Under the pieces are notes generated by a model, which saw only the letters and a list, made by a program, of their open reading frames with translations, ran no database searches and was not told where the DNA came from. DNA of 64,000 nucleotides from Pseudomonas monteilii NBRC 103158 = DSM 14164 (GTDB lineage: Bacteria > Pseudomonadota > Gammaproteobacteria > Pseudomonadales > Pseudomonadaceae), in the NCBI RefSeq assembly GCF_000730605.1, contig NZ_BBIS01000012.1, positions 227,137 through 291,136 on the forward strand. The letters are read 5' to 3'. Positions 18,090 through 29,277 of the stretch are shown piece after piece. Position numbers and translations under genes: made by a program. Within the stretch, counting starts at the first letter, position 1; each line of letters begins with the position of its first letter.

Positions 18090-18800
18090 ATGCCCGGTAA
18101 TGAAATATGTAAATATTCAGCCTACGGTTTTCATCATACACAGGCAAACACTCCCTCCCTTGGCTATTCCGGCCAATGCCAGGATAGCGTCACCGGATAC
18201 TACGGCCTGGGTAACGGCCATAGGTTCTATGCCCCTGCTCTGATGCGTTTCATTCAGGGTGATGAGTTATCACCCTTTTCCAAAGGAGGAATAAGTGCAT
18301 ACGCCTATTGCGAAGGGGATCCCATCAATCGCCATGATCCAACTGGACGGTATTTAGAGTGGCTGAGAAGGGGCGTAGCCAGGCTGAATAGGTGGCTTTC
18401 TCCTGAGACACCGCCACCATCAAGACGAAACTCCTTACCGCCCCAAACCATGATAGAAATTGAACCGCAGCTTCCGCGCGCCCTTAACTTGCTTGGTGAC
18501 GCAGCCATTAGGACTGCCGATCACATACTGGCGGAAACCACGAATGACGTGGTGCGGGCTTTTACTACAGCCCGAAGAACAGTTAGACGGCAGTGGAACA
18601 GGCTTCCGGAGCAAGTCCGATCAACAATTATAATCGGCGGTTTTTTTGCTGTTGTTCCTCCTGCAGCTACAACCCTGATGGCCGCTGCAAGAACTGGCTC
18701 CTTTCTGCCTTTGTCACCCAACGAGTTCTACAGCATGCTCATCTATGGACCGACAGACACTCAACGTAGCGCACTCGCCCTCCGTCGAAACTCTTTTTAA
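18090..18800 (+). CDS. Orphan RHS repeat-associated core domain protein with variable C-terminus
   Basis: 236 residues. Residues about 24-88 are an RHS core: LGYSGQCQDSVTGYYGLGNGHRFYAPALMRFIQGDE followed by AYAYCEGDPINRHDPTGRY. In full-size RHS proteins this core marks the point after which a polymorphic toxin tip follows. Here there is no YD-repeat shell upstream, only the core plus an approximately 145-residue tail with a hydrophobic stretch (STIIIGGFFAVVPPAATTLMAAA). The tail matches no toxin domain I recognise. Base composition from about 17930 to 19000 is visibly richer in A and T than its neighbours, suggesting transfer. No ribosome site is strong; the ATG at 18090 has GAGGATGAGGC upstream. 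Confidence 0.7.
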   Translation: MPGNEICKYSAYGFHHTQANTPSLGYSGQCQDSVTGYYGLGNGHRFYAPALMRFIQGDELSPFSKGGISAYAYCEGDPINRHDPTGRYLEWLRRGVARLNRWLSPETPPPSRRNSLPPQTMIEIEPQLPRALNLLGDAAIRTADHILAETTNDVVRAFTTARRTVRRQWNRLPEQVRSTIIIGGFFAVVPPAATTLMAAARTGSFLPLSPNEFYSMLIYGPTDTQRSALALRRNSF

Positions 18801-19092
18801 CCAACGTGCTAACTCACAGTGCTCACGACGACCACTTGTCCGAAAAAGCAATGGGGTTAAAGCAGCCGTACTCATCGGCCTGAACGCCGCTATCATCCTT
18901 GGCAAACGTTTGCTAGACCAACAGCTGCGAAAACCATCCTGGACAAGGATGTGACCGCCGTCATGCATTAGTACATTTTGCGTACTTACAGCCGAGAATC
19001 GCCCGTGACAGCTGCTATCTTTACATTCCCGGCAGCCGCCATTCGTGTGGCTGACCATTCACCATGTCCAGGCGCGGACAAAGGAGGCAGGC
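18801..19092. other. AT-richer intergenic stretch after the RHS-core gene
   Basis: 292 bases without a supported gene. A 69-codon frame (18745-18954, +) overlaps the RHS-core gene and ends in a hydrophobic stretch (AAVLIGLNAAIILGKRLL). It would be the right place for an immunity gene, but it has no ribosome site and no family resemblance. The last 15 bases carry the AAGGAGG site of the following DUF1652 gene. Confidence 0.4.
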
Positions 19093-19353
19093 ATGAACAA
19101 GATGACGTTCCCCAACGCCTGCCAGGTGATGCGCTGGCATTTCCACCCTTTGGGTTTCGAAGCCACCATGGATGCGCCCCGCAGCATGATCGCGCGGCTG
19201 TTCGACCGCGCCACCGGCGAAACCCTGATGGCCATCGCCGGCATCCCGTGTGCGGCAATCATGGCTGCAGCCGATGTAGAGCGCATCATCGAAGCCGTCG
19301 AAGCGGAAATGGACGCTTTCATCCCCGCCTTCACCCTGCGCAACGCTGTCTAG
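19093..19353 (+). CDS. DUF1652 family protein
   Basis: 86 residues. The start at 19093 has AAGGAGG 6 bases upstream; a 16-codon extension to 19045 lacks one. It resembles the small Pseudomonas DUF1652 proteins: aromatic-rich start, an ARLFDRATGETLMAIAGIP core, then an amphipathic helix DVERIIEAVEAEMDAF. Cytoplasmic, function unknown. Its stop overlaps the convergent stop of the GGDEF-EAL gene by four bases. Confidence 0.75.
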   Translation: MNKMTFPNACQVMRWHFHPLGFEATMDAPRSMIARLFDRATGETLMAIAGIPCAAIMAAADVERIIEAVEAEMDAFIPAFTLRNAV

Positions 19354-21437
19354 ATTACGGCGCTCTTCTCCTGGTGCAAGGCCTGTAACTTGTCCATGAA
19401 CTGCTCGGCCGGTACCGGCTGCCCCAGCAGGTAACCTTGCAGCGAATCACACCCCAGTCGGGTCAGGAAGTCTTGCTGCTTGTCGGTCTCTACACCTTCG
19501 GCAACGATGCGCAGGCCCAGCGCCTGGCCCAGTGCGACGATGGCCGAGACAATCGCTGCATCATCGCTGTCCTGTTCCAGGTCACGCACGAAGCCACGGT
19601 CGATCTTCAGCTCGTTGGCCGGCAGGCGTTTGAGGTACATCAGGCTGGAGTAGCCGGTGCCAAAATCATCGATGGACAGGTCCACACCCATGTCGGACAG
19701 GCGTTGCAGCACGGTCAGGCTGGCATCGGCATCGCGCATGGCGGTGGTTTCGGTAATTTCCAGTGTCAGGCAGTTGGCCGGCAGGCCGTTCTGTTGCAGG
19801 GCCCGGGCCACGCTCTCGACCAGCCCGGCATGGCAGAACTGGATGGCCGACAGGTTCACGGCCATGCGCCAACCTTGATGCCCTTGGTCCAGCCACTGGC
19901 GCATCTGCCGGCAGGCTTCGTCCAGCACCCATTCACCGATAGGAATGATCAGGCCGGTTTTCTCTGCCAGGCCAATGAAGCGGTCAGGCAGCAGTAGCCC
20001 TTGCTGCGGGTGTTCCCAGCGCAGCAAGGCCTCGGCACCGATCGGCTGACAGGCCTGGGCGTCGAACTTGGGCTGGTAGTGCAACCGGAACTGGCGCTGC
20101 TCCAGCGCCTGGCGCAGGTCCTGCAGCAGTTGCAGTTGCTGGCGGGCGTTGCTGTTCATCGACACGTCGAAGAAGCTGTAGCCGTTCTTGCCGGCGCTCT
20201 TGGCGTGGTACATGGCAGCGTCGGCATTGCGCAACAGCTCGTGCTGGTCCTGGCCGTTGCCCGGATACAGGACAATGCCCAGGCTCGCCGACAGTTGCAG
20301 GTCGTGTTCGGCCACGCGGAATGGTCGCGACACCAGGTTGACCTGCTTGACCGCCACGTCCATGGCATCGTTCGGCTCCTGCAATTCCACCAGCAGCACG
20401 AACTCGTCACCGCCGATGCGCGCCAACGTGTCCTGGCTGTGCAAGTGGCCGCGCAGCCGCCCCGCCACGGCCTTGAGAAGCAGGTCGCCAATGTGGTGAC
20501 CGAAGGCATCGTTGACCGGTTTGAAACCGTCCAGATCAATGAACATCAGGGCAAAACAGCCGCCCTGCTCCGCCACCTTGGCAATGGCCTGCTCGATGCG
20601 GTCGGCCAGCAACGTGCGGTTGGGCAGATCGGTCAGGGTATCGTGCAGGGCCAGCTGGGTGAGCTCCTGGTTGGCCAGGGTCAGCGAACGGGCCAGTTCG
20701 GCGGTGCGCGCCTCCAGGCGCGCGTCCAGCACCGAGGTGAGCAAGGCCACGGCCAACACCGCCAAGGTAGTGATCAACACCAGGTAAACCAGGCTGTCGC
20801 CCTGCAACCCACCTGCCAGCGCACCGCAGAAACTGCCTTCGGGGAAGTTCGCCGCCGCCATGCCGGTGTAATGCATGCCGACGATGGCAAACCCCATGAC
20901 CACTGCCGCCAGCCCGCGGATCTGCCGCACGTAGGGGGTGTGTTTGCGCAGACGGAAGGCGATCCATAACGCCGCCGCAGACGCACCCACGGCAATCAGC
21001 AGCGAAGCGCCAAACAGCGTCGGGTCATAGTCGATGCCCGGCAGCATGCGCAGCGCGGCCATGCCGGTATAGTGCATGCAGGCGATGCCGGCGCCCATGA
21101 TCAGCGCGCCGAAGCCCAGTTGCAGGCACGGCAGGCTCGGCTGGCTCACCAGCCACAGGGCAAAGCCCGAGGACAGCACGGCGATCAGCAGCGAGAACGC
21201 GGTAAGCGCCAGGTCATAACCCAGGTCGATAGGCAGGCTGAACGCGAGCATGCCGATAAAGTGCATCGACCACACGCCGATGCCCATGGCCAACGCGCCG
21301 CCCCCCATCCACAAGTAGGCAGCCCGGCCCTTGGCCGTGGCGATGCGGCCGGTCAGGTCAAGGGCGGTATAAGACGCCAGAATCGCCACGCACAGCGAAA
21401 TCAGCACCAGCGAAGAGGAGTAGCTACCGGTCAGCAT
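19350..21437 (-). CDS. MHYT-GGDEF-EAL protein (cyclic-di-GMP turnover)
   Basis: 695 residues in the inner membrane. The N-terminal seven-helix sensor has three MHYT-type motifs (MHFIGM, MHYTGM, MHYTGM), which are proposed to bind copper and sense a diatomic gas. GGDEF domain: intact GGDEF at residues 342-346. The usual inhibitory RxxD is HSQD here, so product inhibition is probably lost. EAL domain: EALLRW at 469-474, NLSAIQF, LEITET, DDFGTGYSSL and KIDRGFV are all present. Both cyclase and phosphodiesterase could be active. The start at 21437 (MLTGSYSSSLVL) is chosen because the sensor begins directly after it. Monocistronic. Confidence 0.92.
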   Translation of the reverse strand: MLTGSYSSSLVLISLCVAILASYTALDLTGRIATAKGRAAYLWMGGGALAMGIGVWSMHFIGMLAFSLPIDLGYDLALTAFSLLIAVLSSGFALWLVSQPSLPCLQLGFGALIMGAGIACMHYTGMAALRMLPGIDYDPTLFGASLLIAVGASAAALWIAFRLRKHTPYVRQIRGLAAVVMGFAIVGMHYTGMAAANFPEGSFCGALAGGLQGDSLVYLVLITTLAVLAVALLTSVLDARLEARTAELARSLTLANQELTQLALHDTLTDLPNRTLLADRIEQAIAKVAEQGGCFALMFIDLDGFKPVNDAFGHHIGDLLLKAVAGRLRGHLHSQDTLARIGGDEFVLLVELQEPNDAMDVAVKQVNLVSRPFRVAEHDLQLSASLGIVLYPGNGQDQHELLRNADAAMYHAKSAGKNGYSFFDVSMNSNARQQLQLLQDLRQALEQRQFRLHYQPKFDAQACQPIGAEALLRWEHPQQGLLLPDRFIGLAEKTGLIIPIGEWVLDEACRQMRQWLDQGHQGWRMAVNLSAIQFCHAGLVESVARALQQNGLPANCLTLEITETTAMRDADASLTVLQRLSDMGVDLSIDDFGTGYSSLMYLKRLPANELKIDRGFVRDLEQDSDDAAIVSAIVALGQALGLRIVAEGVETDKQQDFLTRLGCDSLQGYLLGQPVPAEQFMDKLQALHQEKSAVI

Positions 21438-21541
21438 TGGAGTTCCAGCGACGGGACAGGGGGCCCGGCAAAAGCTGACGATTGTACTCAAGCTTAGGCG
21501 AAACGCACGGGGTTTCTGCGAATGGGAATGGATCCAATGCA

Positions 21542-21583
21542 CTCTCTGCGGGAGAATGTCCAGCCCCTTTGGAACGCAGAGAG
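21542..21583. repeat. Inverted repeat between the efflux operon end and the MHYT-GGDEF-EAL gene
   Basis: CTCTCTGCG (21542-21550) and CGCAGAGAG (21575-21583) are perfect 9-base arms with a 24-base loop. It lies just past the stop of the outer-membrane factor gene, so it may be a termination or RNA-stability element. There is no T tract. Confidence 0.45.
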
Positions 21584-21587
21584 CAGG

Positions 21588-23078
21588 TCAATCCTGCTCG
21601 GCAAATGCCTGTTCCGCATCCCAGCCGCCACCCAGCGCAGCCACCAGTTGCACACTGGCCACCAAGCGACCTTGCAACAGGTTCAACACACTGCGCTCGT
21701 TGCTCAATGCCGTGGTCTGCACGTTCACCACATCCAGGTAGCCGATCAACCCTGCGCGGTACTGGTTCTCGGTCAGGCGCAGCGACTCGCGGGCGGCATC
21801 CAGCGCTTCCTGGCGCACCACCGCTTCATCGCCGTACACCTTCAACTGCACCAGCAGGTTCTCCACTTCCTTGAAGCCGTCGAGCACGGTCTGGCGGTAT
21901 TGCGCCACGGTCTGGTCATACGCGGCCACCGTGCGGTCCACCTCGGCGCTGCGCTTGCCAGCGTCGAACAGGGTCAGCGCCAGTTGCGGGCCTACCGACC
22001 AGTAGCGGTTGGGCAGCTCGATCCAGTTGCTGAAGCTGCTGCTGGAATAGCCGCCGCTCATGCTCAGGCTCAGATCGGGGAAATACGCCGCCCGTGACAC
22101 GCCGATGTTGGCATTGGCGGCCATCACGTTACGCTCGGCAGCAGCAATATCCGGGCGCCGCTCCAGCAGCTGCGAAGGCAGGGATACCGGGATTTGCGGC
22201 AGCGCAGGAATGTCCTTGCTGTCGGCCAGAGCAAAGTCGGCCGGGGTTTTGCCCAACAGCACGGCAATGGCGTTTTCGAACTGCGCACGCTGCCAGATCA
22301 GGTCGATCAGGTCAGCCTGGGTGCTCTTGAGCTGGGTGCGCGCCTGGGCCACCGCATCCGGCCCCGCAACGCCGGCGCGATACTGGTTTTCGTTCATCCG
22401 CAACGAGCGCTCGTAGGCCGCCACAGTGGCTTCCAGCAGACGCTTTTGCTCGTCTATTACCCGCAGTTGCAGGTAGTTCTGCACCAGCTCGGATTGCTGG
22501 CTCAAGCGGATCGACGCGAGGTCGGCGAAGCTGGCTTCGGCACTGGCCTCGTTGGCATTCATGGTTTCGCGCAGCTTGCCCCACAGGTCGATTTCCCAGC
22601 TCACACCCAACTGCGCGTTGTAGGTGTTGCGAATGCCGCTGCTGTTGTTGGACAGGCTCGAACTGGAACTGCCGGTGCCCTGGGCCGAGCGGTTCTTGCT
22701 GGTGCTCAGGTCCAGGCTCGGGAACAACGCCGCGCGGCTGCTGCGCACCAGCGCCTGGGCCTGGCGGTACTGGGCTTCTGATTGCGCTACGGTCTGGTTG
22801 CTACGGTTCAGTTCCTCAACCAGCGCATTGAGCCCGGCATCGCCGTAGATTTCCCACCAGGCGCCGCGGGCGATGGCGTCGGATGGGGCGGCCTGGGTCC
22901 AGCCTTCGGCGTGCTTGAACTGCGCCGCCGAGCTGTTAAGTTCGGGGCGATGGTAGTCCGGGCTCAAGGTACAGGCACTGAGCAGGGCCACGCACAACCC
23001 GGCGCCGAGCAGGCGCGAGCCACGCCCACGGGTCAGCGTTTGCAGGGCACGATGAAGTGGGGTCTGGGCAAAAGTCAT
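21588..23078 (-). CDS. opmB: RND efflux outer-membrane factor, NodT-family lipoprotein
   Basis: 496 residues, TolC-like channel that completes the tripartite pump. Signal peptide with lipobox near residues 30-34 (ALLSAC), then LSPDYHRPEL, followed by two halves with the repeated OEP pattern (MNENQYRAGVAGPDAVAQARTQL and LTENQYRAGLIGYLDVVNVQTTAL). The start at 23078 overlaps the mdtC stop (ATGA). Fourth gene of the mdtABC operon, so the channel is dedicated to it, as in MuxABC-OpmB of P. aeruginosa. Confidence 0.92.
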   Translation of the reverse strand: MTFAQTPLHRALQTLTRGRGSRLLGAGLCVALLSACTLSPDYHRPELNSSAAQFKHAEGWTQAAPSDAIARGAWWEIYGDAGLNALVEELNRSNQTVAQSEAQYRQAQALVRSSRAALFPSLDLSTSKNRSAQGTGSSSSSLSNNSSGIRNTYNAQLGVSWEIDLWGKLRETMNANEASAEASFADLASIRLSQQSELVQNYLQLRVIDEQKRLLEATVAAYERSLRMNENQYRAGVAGPDAVAQARTQLKSTQADLIDLIWQRAQFENAIAVLLGKTPADFALADSKDIPALPQIPVSLPSQLLERRPDIAAAERNVMAANANIGVSRAAYFPDLSLSMSGGYSSSSFSNWIELPNRYWSVGPQLALTLFDAGKRSAEVDRTVAAYDQTVAQYRQTVLDGFKEVENLLVQLKVYGDEAVVRQEALDAARESLRLTENQYRAGLIGYLDVVNVQTTALSNERSVLNLLQGRLVASVQLVAALGGGWDAEQAFAEQD

Positions 23079-26000
23079 AGCGGGTTTTCCAGGGCGGCGT
23101 CGGTGCGCACGCCGCGCCAACGGTTGAAACGGTGGCGCAGGCGGTCCAGGTACAGGTAGACCACCGGCGTCGTGTAAAGGGTGAGGATCTGGCTGAACAC
23201 CAGGCCACCAATGATGGTCAGGCCCAGCGGCTGGCGCATTTCTGCACCTTCTGCATGGCTCAACAGCAGCGGCAAGGCGCCAAGAATGGCCGCCAGGGTG
23301 GTCATCAGGATCGGCCGCAGGCGCAGCAGGCACGCCCGGCGAATCGACTCCTCCGGCGACAGCCCTTGGTGACGCTCCAGTTGCAAGGCCAGGTCGATCA
23401 TCAGGATGGCGTTTTTCTTCACCACGCCAATCAGCAGGAACAGCCCCAGCAGCGAGATCAGACTGAACTCGCCCCCCGTGACGTACAACGCGAGCAAGGC
23501 CCCGACACCGGCTGAAGGCAGTGTCGAAAGAATGGTCAGCGGGTGAATGTAGCTTTCGTACAAGATGCCCAGCACCAGGTACACCAGCACCAGCGCACCG
23601 AGGATCATGAACGGTTGGCCCTCCTGCGTCTTGGCAAAGGCGTCGGCAGTGCCACCCAGCTTGGCGATCACTTCCTCAGGCAAGCCCAACTTGGCCACTG
23701 CGCGCTCCAGCGCTGCCATGGCCTGGTCGGGGCTGTAGCCTTCCGCGACGTCGAAGGCGATGTCTTCCGAGGCGAACTGGCCTTCGTGGCTGACGCGGTC
23801 GTTGGCCAGGCTGTTTTCGTAGTGGGCGATGGTGGATAGCGGCACGCGGGCGCCCTCGGCGGTGATCACCTGCACTTGCTCCAGGGTGCTTGGGTCCCAG
23901 GCGTATTTCGGGTTGATCTCCAGCACCACCTGGTACTGGTTGAGGCTGTCGTAGATGGTAGAAATCTGCCGCTGGCTGTAGGCGTTGTTCAACACCGTGG
24001 TAACCATGTCCATGTCGATGCCCAGGCGCTTGGCTTGGTCGCGGTCGACCACCAGGGTCACCTGCTGGGTGCCGGCACCGTCACGCGCATCGATAGCAGT
24101 GAGTTCCGGCAGTGCACGTACAGCAGCGACCACTTTCGGGAACCACTCACGCAGCGCTGCCAGGTCGCCACTCTGCAGGGTATACAGGTACTGCGACGAC
24201 GTCTGGTCACGGCCACCGCCGCCCAGTTGCAGGTCCTGGTCGGCCATCAGGAACAGGCGCCCGCCAGGCACTTTGGGCATTTCCTTGCGCAGGCGCTCGA
24301 TCACCTTCTGCGCATCGATCTTGCGCTCGCTGATCGGTTTCAGCCGCACCAGCACCATGGCGTTGTTGGTACCGCTGTTGCCACCGATGAAACCTGCAAC
24401 GCTCTGCACTGCCGGGTCGGCGAGCAATGCACGGCGGTAGATTTCCATCTTCGGCTGCATCACGGTGAACGACAGCCCGTCGTCGCCGCGGATAAAGCCC
24501 ATCAGCTGCCCGGTATCCTGCTGCGGGATCAACGTCTTGGGCACCACTACGTACAGCGCGATGTTGATACCGATGGTGGCCAACAGGCTGAGCAGCGTCA
24601 GGCGATTGTGGCGCAGGGCCCAGCCCAGGCTGCGGTCGTAGGCGTTGACCATGCGCTGGTGCAGTTTGTCGCTCCAGCGTTGCAGGCGTGTCTGCTCGGC
24701 CTGATGCGGTTTGAGCCAGCGGGCGCAGAGCATGGGCGTCAGGGTCAGCGACACCACCAGCGACACGATGATCGCCGCCGCCAAGGTGATGGAGAACTCC
24801 TGGAACAGGTTGCGCACGATGCCACCCATGAACAGGATGGAGACGAATACCGCCACCAGCGACACGTTCATCGACAGCAAGGTGAAGCCTACTTCCTTGG
24901 CGCCGAGGAAGGCCGCCTTCATCGGCGGCTGGCCGTCCTCGATGTGCCGCGAGATGTTTTCCAGCACCACGATGGCGTCGTCCACCACCAGGCCGGTAGC
25001 CAGAATCAGCGCCATTAGCGACAGGTTGTTCAGCGAGAACCCGCACAGGTACATGACCGCGAAGGTGCCCACCAGCGACACCGGCACGGCCAGGCTGGGG
25101 ATCAGCGAGGCGCGCAGGCTGCCGAGGAACAGGTAAACCACCAGGATCACCAGCACCACGGCAATCAGCAGGGTGTGCTCGGCCTCTTTCAGGGTGGCCT
25201 TGATCACGGGCGAGCGGTCCATGGCCACGTTCAGTTGCACGCTGGCTGGCAGCAACGACTGCAGGGCCGGCAGCTGTGCCTTGATCTGGTCAACCGTTTC
25301 GATGATGTTGGCGCCGGTCTGGCGGTTGACCACCAGCAGCACGGCCGCCTGGTCATTGAAGAAGCCGCTGTTGTACCGGTTCTCGACGCCATCGGTGATG
25401 GTCGCCACGTCGGACAGGCGCAGGATGGTACCGTTTTGCTGGCGGATCACCACCGGCTCGTAGTCCTTGGCGCTTTCCAGCTGGTCGTTGGCGCGCACCT
25501 GCCAGTTGCGCTCGGCGTCCTCGACAAAGCCCATGGGCCTACGCTGGTTGGCGTTGGACACCGCCGTGCGCACTTCGTCCAGCGACAGGTTGTACTGGTT
25601 GAGCAGTTGCGGCTCGACGGCGATGCGCACCGCCGGCAGCGAGCTGCCGCCGATCTGCACCTCCCCTACCCCCGACACCTGGGCCAGGCTCTGCGACAGG
25701 ATGGTGTCGGCCAGGTCGTACAGCTGGCCTTTCTGCAGCACATCCGAGGTCAGCGACAGCACCATGATCGGCGCCTGGGACGGGTTGATCTTTTTGTAGG
25801 TGGGCATGCTGCGCATGCCGCTGGGCAGCAGGTTACGGGTGGCGTTGATCGCCGCCTGCACCTCGCGCGCCGCACCGTCGATGTCGCGGCCCATCTCGAA
25901 GCCGATGATCACCCGTGTGGAGCCTTGGTTGGAGCTGCTGGTCAGGGTGGTCACGCCAGCAATGCTGCCCAGCTTGCGCTCCAGCGGCGTGGCCACAGTG

Positions 26001-26182
26001 GAGGCCATCACTTCCGGGCTGGCGCCGGACAGGTTGGCCGACACCACGATCACCGGGAAGTCCATCTGCGGCAGCGGCGCCACCGGCAGCAAGCCGAAGC
26101 TGACCCCACCCAGCAGCATGATCGCCAGGCTCAACAGCATGGTCGCCACCGGGCGACGGATGAAAGGACCGGACAGGTTCAT
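23075..26182 (-). CDS. mdtC: RND multidrug efflux pump, MdtC-like subunit
   Basis: 1035 residues, proton-driven inner-membrane pump. N-terminus [28 protein letters not shown]4 proton-relay Asp pair in [24 protein letters not shown], and the C-terminal helix block [20 protein letters not shown] and [25 protein letters not shown]. MdtB and MdtC form a mixed trimer in E. coli. The start overlaps the mdtB stop by 4 bp. Known substrates of homologues include bile salts, novobiocin and aurachin-like compounds. Confidence 0.94.
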   Translation of the reverse strand: MNLSGPFIRRPVATMLLSLAIMLLGGVSFGLLPVAPLPQMDFPVIVVSANLSGASPEVMASTVATPLERKLGSIAGVTTLTSSSNQGSTRVIIGFEMGRDIDGAAREVQAAINATRNLLPSGMRSMPTYKKINPSQAPIMVLSLTSDVLQKGQLYDLADTILSQSLAQVSGVGEVQIGGSSLPAVRIAVEPQLLNQYNLSLDEVRTAVSNANQRRPMGFVEDAERNWQVRANDQLESAKDYEPVVIRQQNGTILRLSDVATITDGVENRYNSGFFNDQAAVLLVVNRQTGANIIETVDQIKAQLPALQSLLPASVQLNVAMDRSPVIKATLKEAEHTLLIAVVLVILVVYLFLGSLRASLIPSLAVPVSLVGTFAVMYLCGFSLNNLSLMALILATGLVVDDAIVVLENISRHIEDGQPPMKAAFLGAKEVGFTLLSMNVSLVAVFVSILFMGGIVRNLFQEFSITLAAAIIVSLVVSLTLTPMLCARWLKPHQAEQTRLQRWSDKLHQRMVNAYDRSLGWALRHNRLTLLSLLATIGINIALYVVVPKTLIPQQDTGQLMGFIRGDDGLSFTVMQPKMEIYRRALLADPAVQSVAGFIGGNSGTNNAMVLVRLKPISERKIDAQKVIERLRKEMPKVPGGRLFLMADQDLQLGGGGRDQTSSQYLYTLQSGDLAALREWFPKVVAAVRALPELTAIDARDGAGTQQVTLVVDRDQAKRLGIDMDMVTTVLNNAYSQRQISTIYDSLNQYQVVLEINPKYAWDPSTLEQVQVITAEGARVPLSTIAHYENSLANDRVSHEGQFASEDIAFDVAEGYSPDQAMAALERAVAKLGLPEEVIAKLGGTADAFAKTQEGQPFMILGALVLVYLVLGILYESYIHPLTILSTLPSAGVGALLALYVTGGEFSLISLLGLFLLIGVVKKNAILMIDLALQLERHQGLSPEESIRRACLLRLRPILMTTLAAILGALPLLLSHAEGAEMRQPLGLTIIGGLVFSQILTLYTTPVVYLYLDRLRHRFNRWRGVRTDAALENPL

Positions 26183-29100
26183 GCCTCGGCCTGCTTCACA
26201 TCAGTGGCCGGGCGCCAGCGGCGAGCCAGGCGGTCGAAGTAGAGGTAGATGACCGGGGTGGTGAACAGCGTCAGCACCTGGCTGACCAGCAAACCGCCCA
26301 CCATCACCAGGCCCAGTGGCTGACGCAGCTCGGCGCCGGAACCGGTGGCGAGCATCAGCGGCACGGCACCGAACAGCGCGGCCAGGGTGGTCATCAGGAT
26401 CGGCCGGAAGCGCAGCAGCGCGGCCTGGTAGATGGCATCGCGCGGGCTCATGCCTTGGTTACGCTCGGCCTCCAGGGCGAAGTCGATCATCATGATGGCA
26501 TTCTTCTTGACGATACCGATCAGCAGGATGATACCGATGATGGCGATCATGCCCAGGTCGTTGCCGCTAATGAGCAGCGCCAGCAAAGCGCCCACTGCTG
26601 CCGACGGCAAGGTCGAGAGGATGGTCACCGGGTGAATGTAGCTTTCGTACAGCACCCCCAGCACGATGTACATGGTCACCACCGCCGCCAGGATCAGCAG
26701 CAGGGTGCTCGACAGCGATGCCTGGAAGGCCTGCGCCGCACCCTGGAAGCGGGTTTGCACGCCCAGCGGCATGCCGATGTCCTTCTGTACCTGCTCGATC
26801 ACCTGAACGGCTTCGCCCAGCGATGCACCGTGGGCCAGGTTGAACGACAGGGTGACTGCCGGGAACTGGCCGATGTGGGAAATGGCCAACTGGGCCTGGC
26901 GCTGCTCAATACGCGCCAGCGCCGACAGGCGCACCTGGCCGCCATCGGTGGCCTTGACGTGAATCGACTCCAGCGCTCGCGGGCCGATAAGTGCCGCGTC
27001 CTGCGACTGCAGTACCACACGGTACTGGCTGGCCTGGGTGTAGATGGTGGAGATCTGCCGTTGGCCAAAGGCGTCATACAGGGCGTTGGTGATCTGCGAC
27101 ACCGTGATGCCCAGGCGGCTGGCCATGTCACGGTCAATCACCAGGTAGACCTGCAAGCCTTTGTCCTGCAGGTCGCTGGCCACGTCGGCCAGTTCCGGGC
27201 GCTGCTGCAGCGCCTGTACCAGCTTGCTGCTCCATTGGGCCAACAGGTCGGCGTCGGGCGACGACAGGCTGAACTGGTACTGGGTGCGGCTGACACGGTC
27301 TTCGATACTCAGGTCTTGCACCGGCTGCATGAACAGGCGGATACCCACCAGCCGGTCGAGTTGCGGCTGCAGGCGGCTGATGACCTCGCTGGCGGTGACA
27401 TCCCGTTCGCCATGGGGCTTGAGGTTGATCAGCAGGCGGCCACTGTTGAGCGTGGCGTTGTCGCCGTCTACACCGATATAGGACGACAGACTTTGAACCG
27501 CCGGGTCCTGCAGGATGACCTTGCTCAGGGCCTGCTGGCGCTCGCTCATGGCGGCAAACGAGGTGGACTGCGGCGCTTCGGAAATGCCCTGGATTACCCC
27601 GGTGTCCTGCACCGGGAAGAAGCCCTTGGGCACCACCATGTACAAGAGCACCGTCAGCGCCAGGCTGGCCACGGCGACCAGCAGGGTCAGCGGCTGGTGC
27701 TTCAGCACCCATTGCAGGGCACTGCCGTAGTGCTTGATCAGCCAGTCGATCCAGGCACCACTGGCACGGTAGAAGCGCCCCTGCTCTTCTTCCTTGGGCT
27801 CGCGCTTGAGCAGCCGGGCGCACATCATCGGCGTCAGGGTCAGCGACACCACCAGGGAAATCAGGATGGCCACCGCCAGGGTAATGGCGAACTCGCGGAA
27901 CAGCCGGCCAACCACGTCAGCCATGAACAGCAGCGGGATCAGTACCGCGATCAGCGAGAAGGTCAGGGAAATCAAGGTGAAGCCGATTTGCCGGGCGCCC
28001 TTGAGCGCCGCCTGCATGGGCGTCTCGCCCTCTTCGATATGCCGCGAGATGTTTTCCAGCATCACGATGGCATCATCGACCACGAAGCCGGTGGCGATGG
28101 TCAGCGCCATCAGCGTCAGGTTGTTGACCGAAAAACCGGCCAGGTACATGACGCCGAAGGTGCCGATCAGCGACAAAGGCACGGCAATCGAAGGGATAAT
28201 GGTGGCACTGAAGCGGCGCAGAAAGAGGAAGGTGACCATCACCACCAGGGCGATGGCGATCAGCAGTTCGTGCTGTACGTCCTTCACGGCTGCGCGAATG
28301 GTCTGGGTACGGTCGGTCAACACCGACACATCCAGCCCAGCCGGCAGGTTGTCGGTGATCGAAGGCAACAAGTCCTTGATGCGGTCGACCACTTCGATCA
28401 CGTTGGCGCCCGGCTGACGCTGGATATTCAACAGCACTGCATGATTTTCGTTGGCCCAGGCGGCCAGGCGCTCGTTCTCCGCGCCGTCGACAATTTCGGC
28501 CACGTCTTTCAAGCGCAGCGGCGCACCGTTGTTGTAGGCCAGGATCAGGTTGGCGTATTCCTCGGGGGAACGCAGCTGGTCGTTGGCATCGAGCATCGAC
28601 ACCCGGGTCGGGCCGTCGAAGTTGCCCTTGGGCTGGTTGACGTTGGACGCGCCAATCAGCGTGCGCACGTCATCCAGGTTCAGGCCGTTGGCGGCCAAGG
28701 CATCGACGTTGACCTTGATGCGCACTGCCTGGCGCTGGCCGCCGGCAATGCTGACCATGCCCACGCCACTGATCTGGGCGAGCTTTTGCGCCACGCGGGT
28801 GTCGACCAGGTCGTTGAGCTTGGGCAGCGGCATGGTCTTGCTGGAGATGGCCAAGGTCAGCACCGGGGTGTCGGCCGGGTTGACCTTGTTGTACACCGGT
28901 GGCGCTGGCAGGTCGCTGGGCAGCAGGTTGCTGGCGGCGTTGATCGCGGCCTGCACCTGTTGCTCGGCAACGTCCATGTTCATGTCGAGGTTGAAGCGCA
29001 AGGTCAGCACCGACGCGCCGCCGGAGCTGGTCGAGGCCATTTGCTCAAGGCCAGGCATCTGGCCGAACTGGCGCTCTAGCGGTGCGGTGACTGCACTGGT

Positions 29101-29277
29101 CATGACCTGCGGGCTGGCGCCGGGGTACAGGGTCATGACGCGGATGGTCGGGTAATCCACCTGCGGCAAGGCAGAAACCGGCAGCAGCTTGTAGGCGATC
29201 AGGCCGGCCAGGACGATGGCCAGCATGCTCAGCGTGGTGGCGACCGGCCGCAGAATGAACAGACGCGAGAGGTTCAT
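26179..29277 (-). CDS. mdtB: RND multidrug efflux pump, MdtB-like subunit
   Basis: 1032 residues with the same architecture as the following mdt[46 protein letters not shown] is cut to its key parts here as [10 protein letters not shown] and LPQVDYPTI. Proton-relay Asp pair in [23 protein letters not shown], and [20 protein letters not shown] near the C-terminus. Two different RND subunits in tandem is the hallmark of MdtABC/MuxABC pumps. Both junctions are ATGA overlaps, which would keep subunit amounts balanced. Confidence 0.94.
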   Translation of the reverse strand: MNLSRLFILRPVATTLSMLAIVLAGLIAYKLLPVSALPQVDYPTIRVMTLYPGASPQVMTSAVTAPLERQFGQMPGLEQMASTSSGGASVLTLRFNLDMNMDVAEQQVQAAINAASNLLPSDLPAPPVYNKVNPADTPVLTLAISSKTMPLPKLNDLVDTRVAQKLAQISGVGMVSIAGGQRQAVRIKVNVDALAANGLNLDDVRTLIGASNVNQPKGNFDGPTRVSMLDANDQLRSPEEYANLILAYNNGAPLRLKDVAEIVDGAENERLAAWANENHAVLLNIQRQPGANVIEVVDRIKDLLPSITDNLPAGLDVSVLTDRTQTIRAAVKDVQHELLIAIALVVMVTFLFLRRFSATIIPSIAVPLSLIGTFGVMYLAGFSVNNLTLMALTIATGFVVDDAIVMLENISRHIEEGETPMQAALKGARQIGFTLISLTFSLIAVLIPLLFMADVVGRLFREFAITLAVAILISLVVSLTLTPMMCARLLKREPKEEEQGRFYRASGAWIDWLIKHYGSALQWVLKHQPLTLLVAVASLALTVLLYMVVPKGFFPVQDTGVIQGISEAPQSTSFAAMSERQQALSKVILQDPAVQSLSSYIGVDGDNATLNSGRLLINLKPHGERDVTASEVISRLQPQLDRLVGIRLFMQPVQDLSIEDRVSRTQYQFSLSSPDADLLAQWSSKLVQALQQRPELADVASDLQDKGLQVYLVIDRDMASRLGITVSQITNALYDAFGQRQISTIYTQASQYRVVLQSQDAALIGPRALESIHVKATDGGQVRLSALARIEQRQAQLAISHIGQFPAVTLSFNLAHGASLGEAVQVIEQVQKDIGMPLGVQTRFQGAAQAFQASLSSTLLLILAAVVTMYIVLGVLYESYIHPVTILSTLPSAAVGALLALLISGNDLGMIAIIGIILLIGIVKKNAIMMIDFALEAERNQGMSPRDAIYQAALLRFRPILMTTLAALFGAVPLMLATGSGAELRQPLGLVMVGGLLVSQVLTLFTTPVIYLYFDRLARRWRPATDVKQAEA

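Noticed and set aside
18745..18954. 69-codon plus-strand frame overlapping the RHS-core gene as an immunity gene
   Set aside because: Position is suggestive, but no ribosome site and no family; listed only as part of the intergenic description.
26455..29079. 874-codon open frame on the plus strand opposite mdtB
   Set aside because: Antisense shadow of a highly conserved RND gene; no ribosome site, no domains, Gln/His/Arg-rich.
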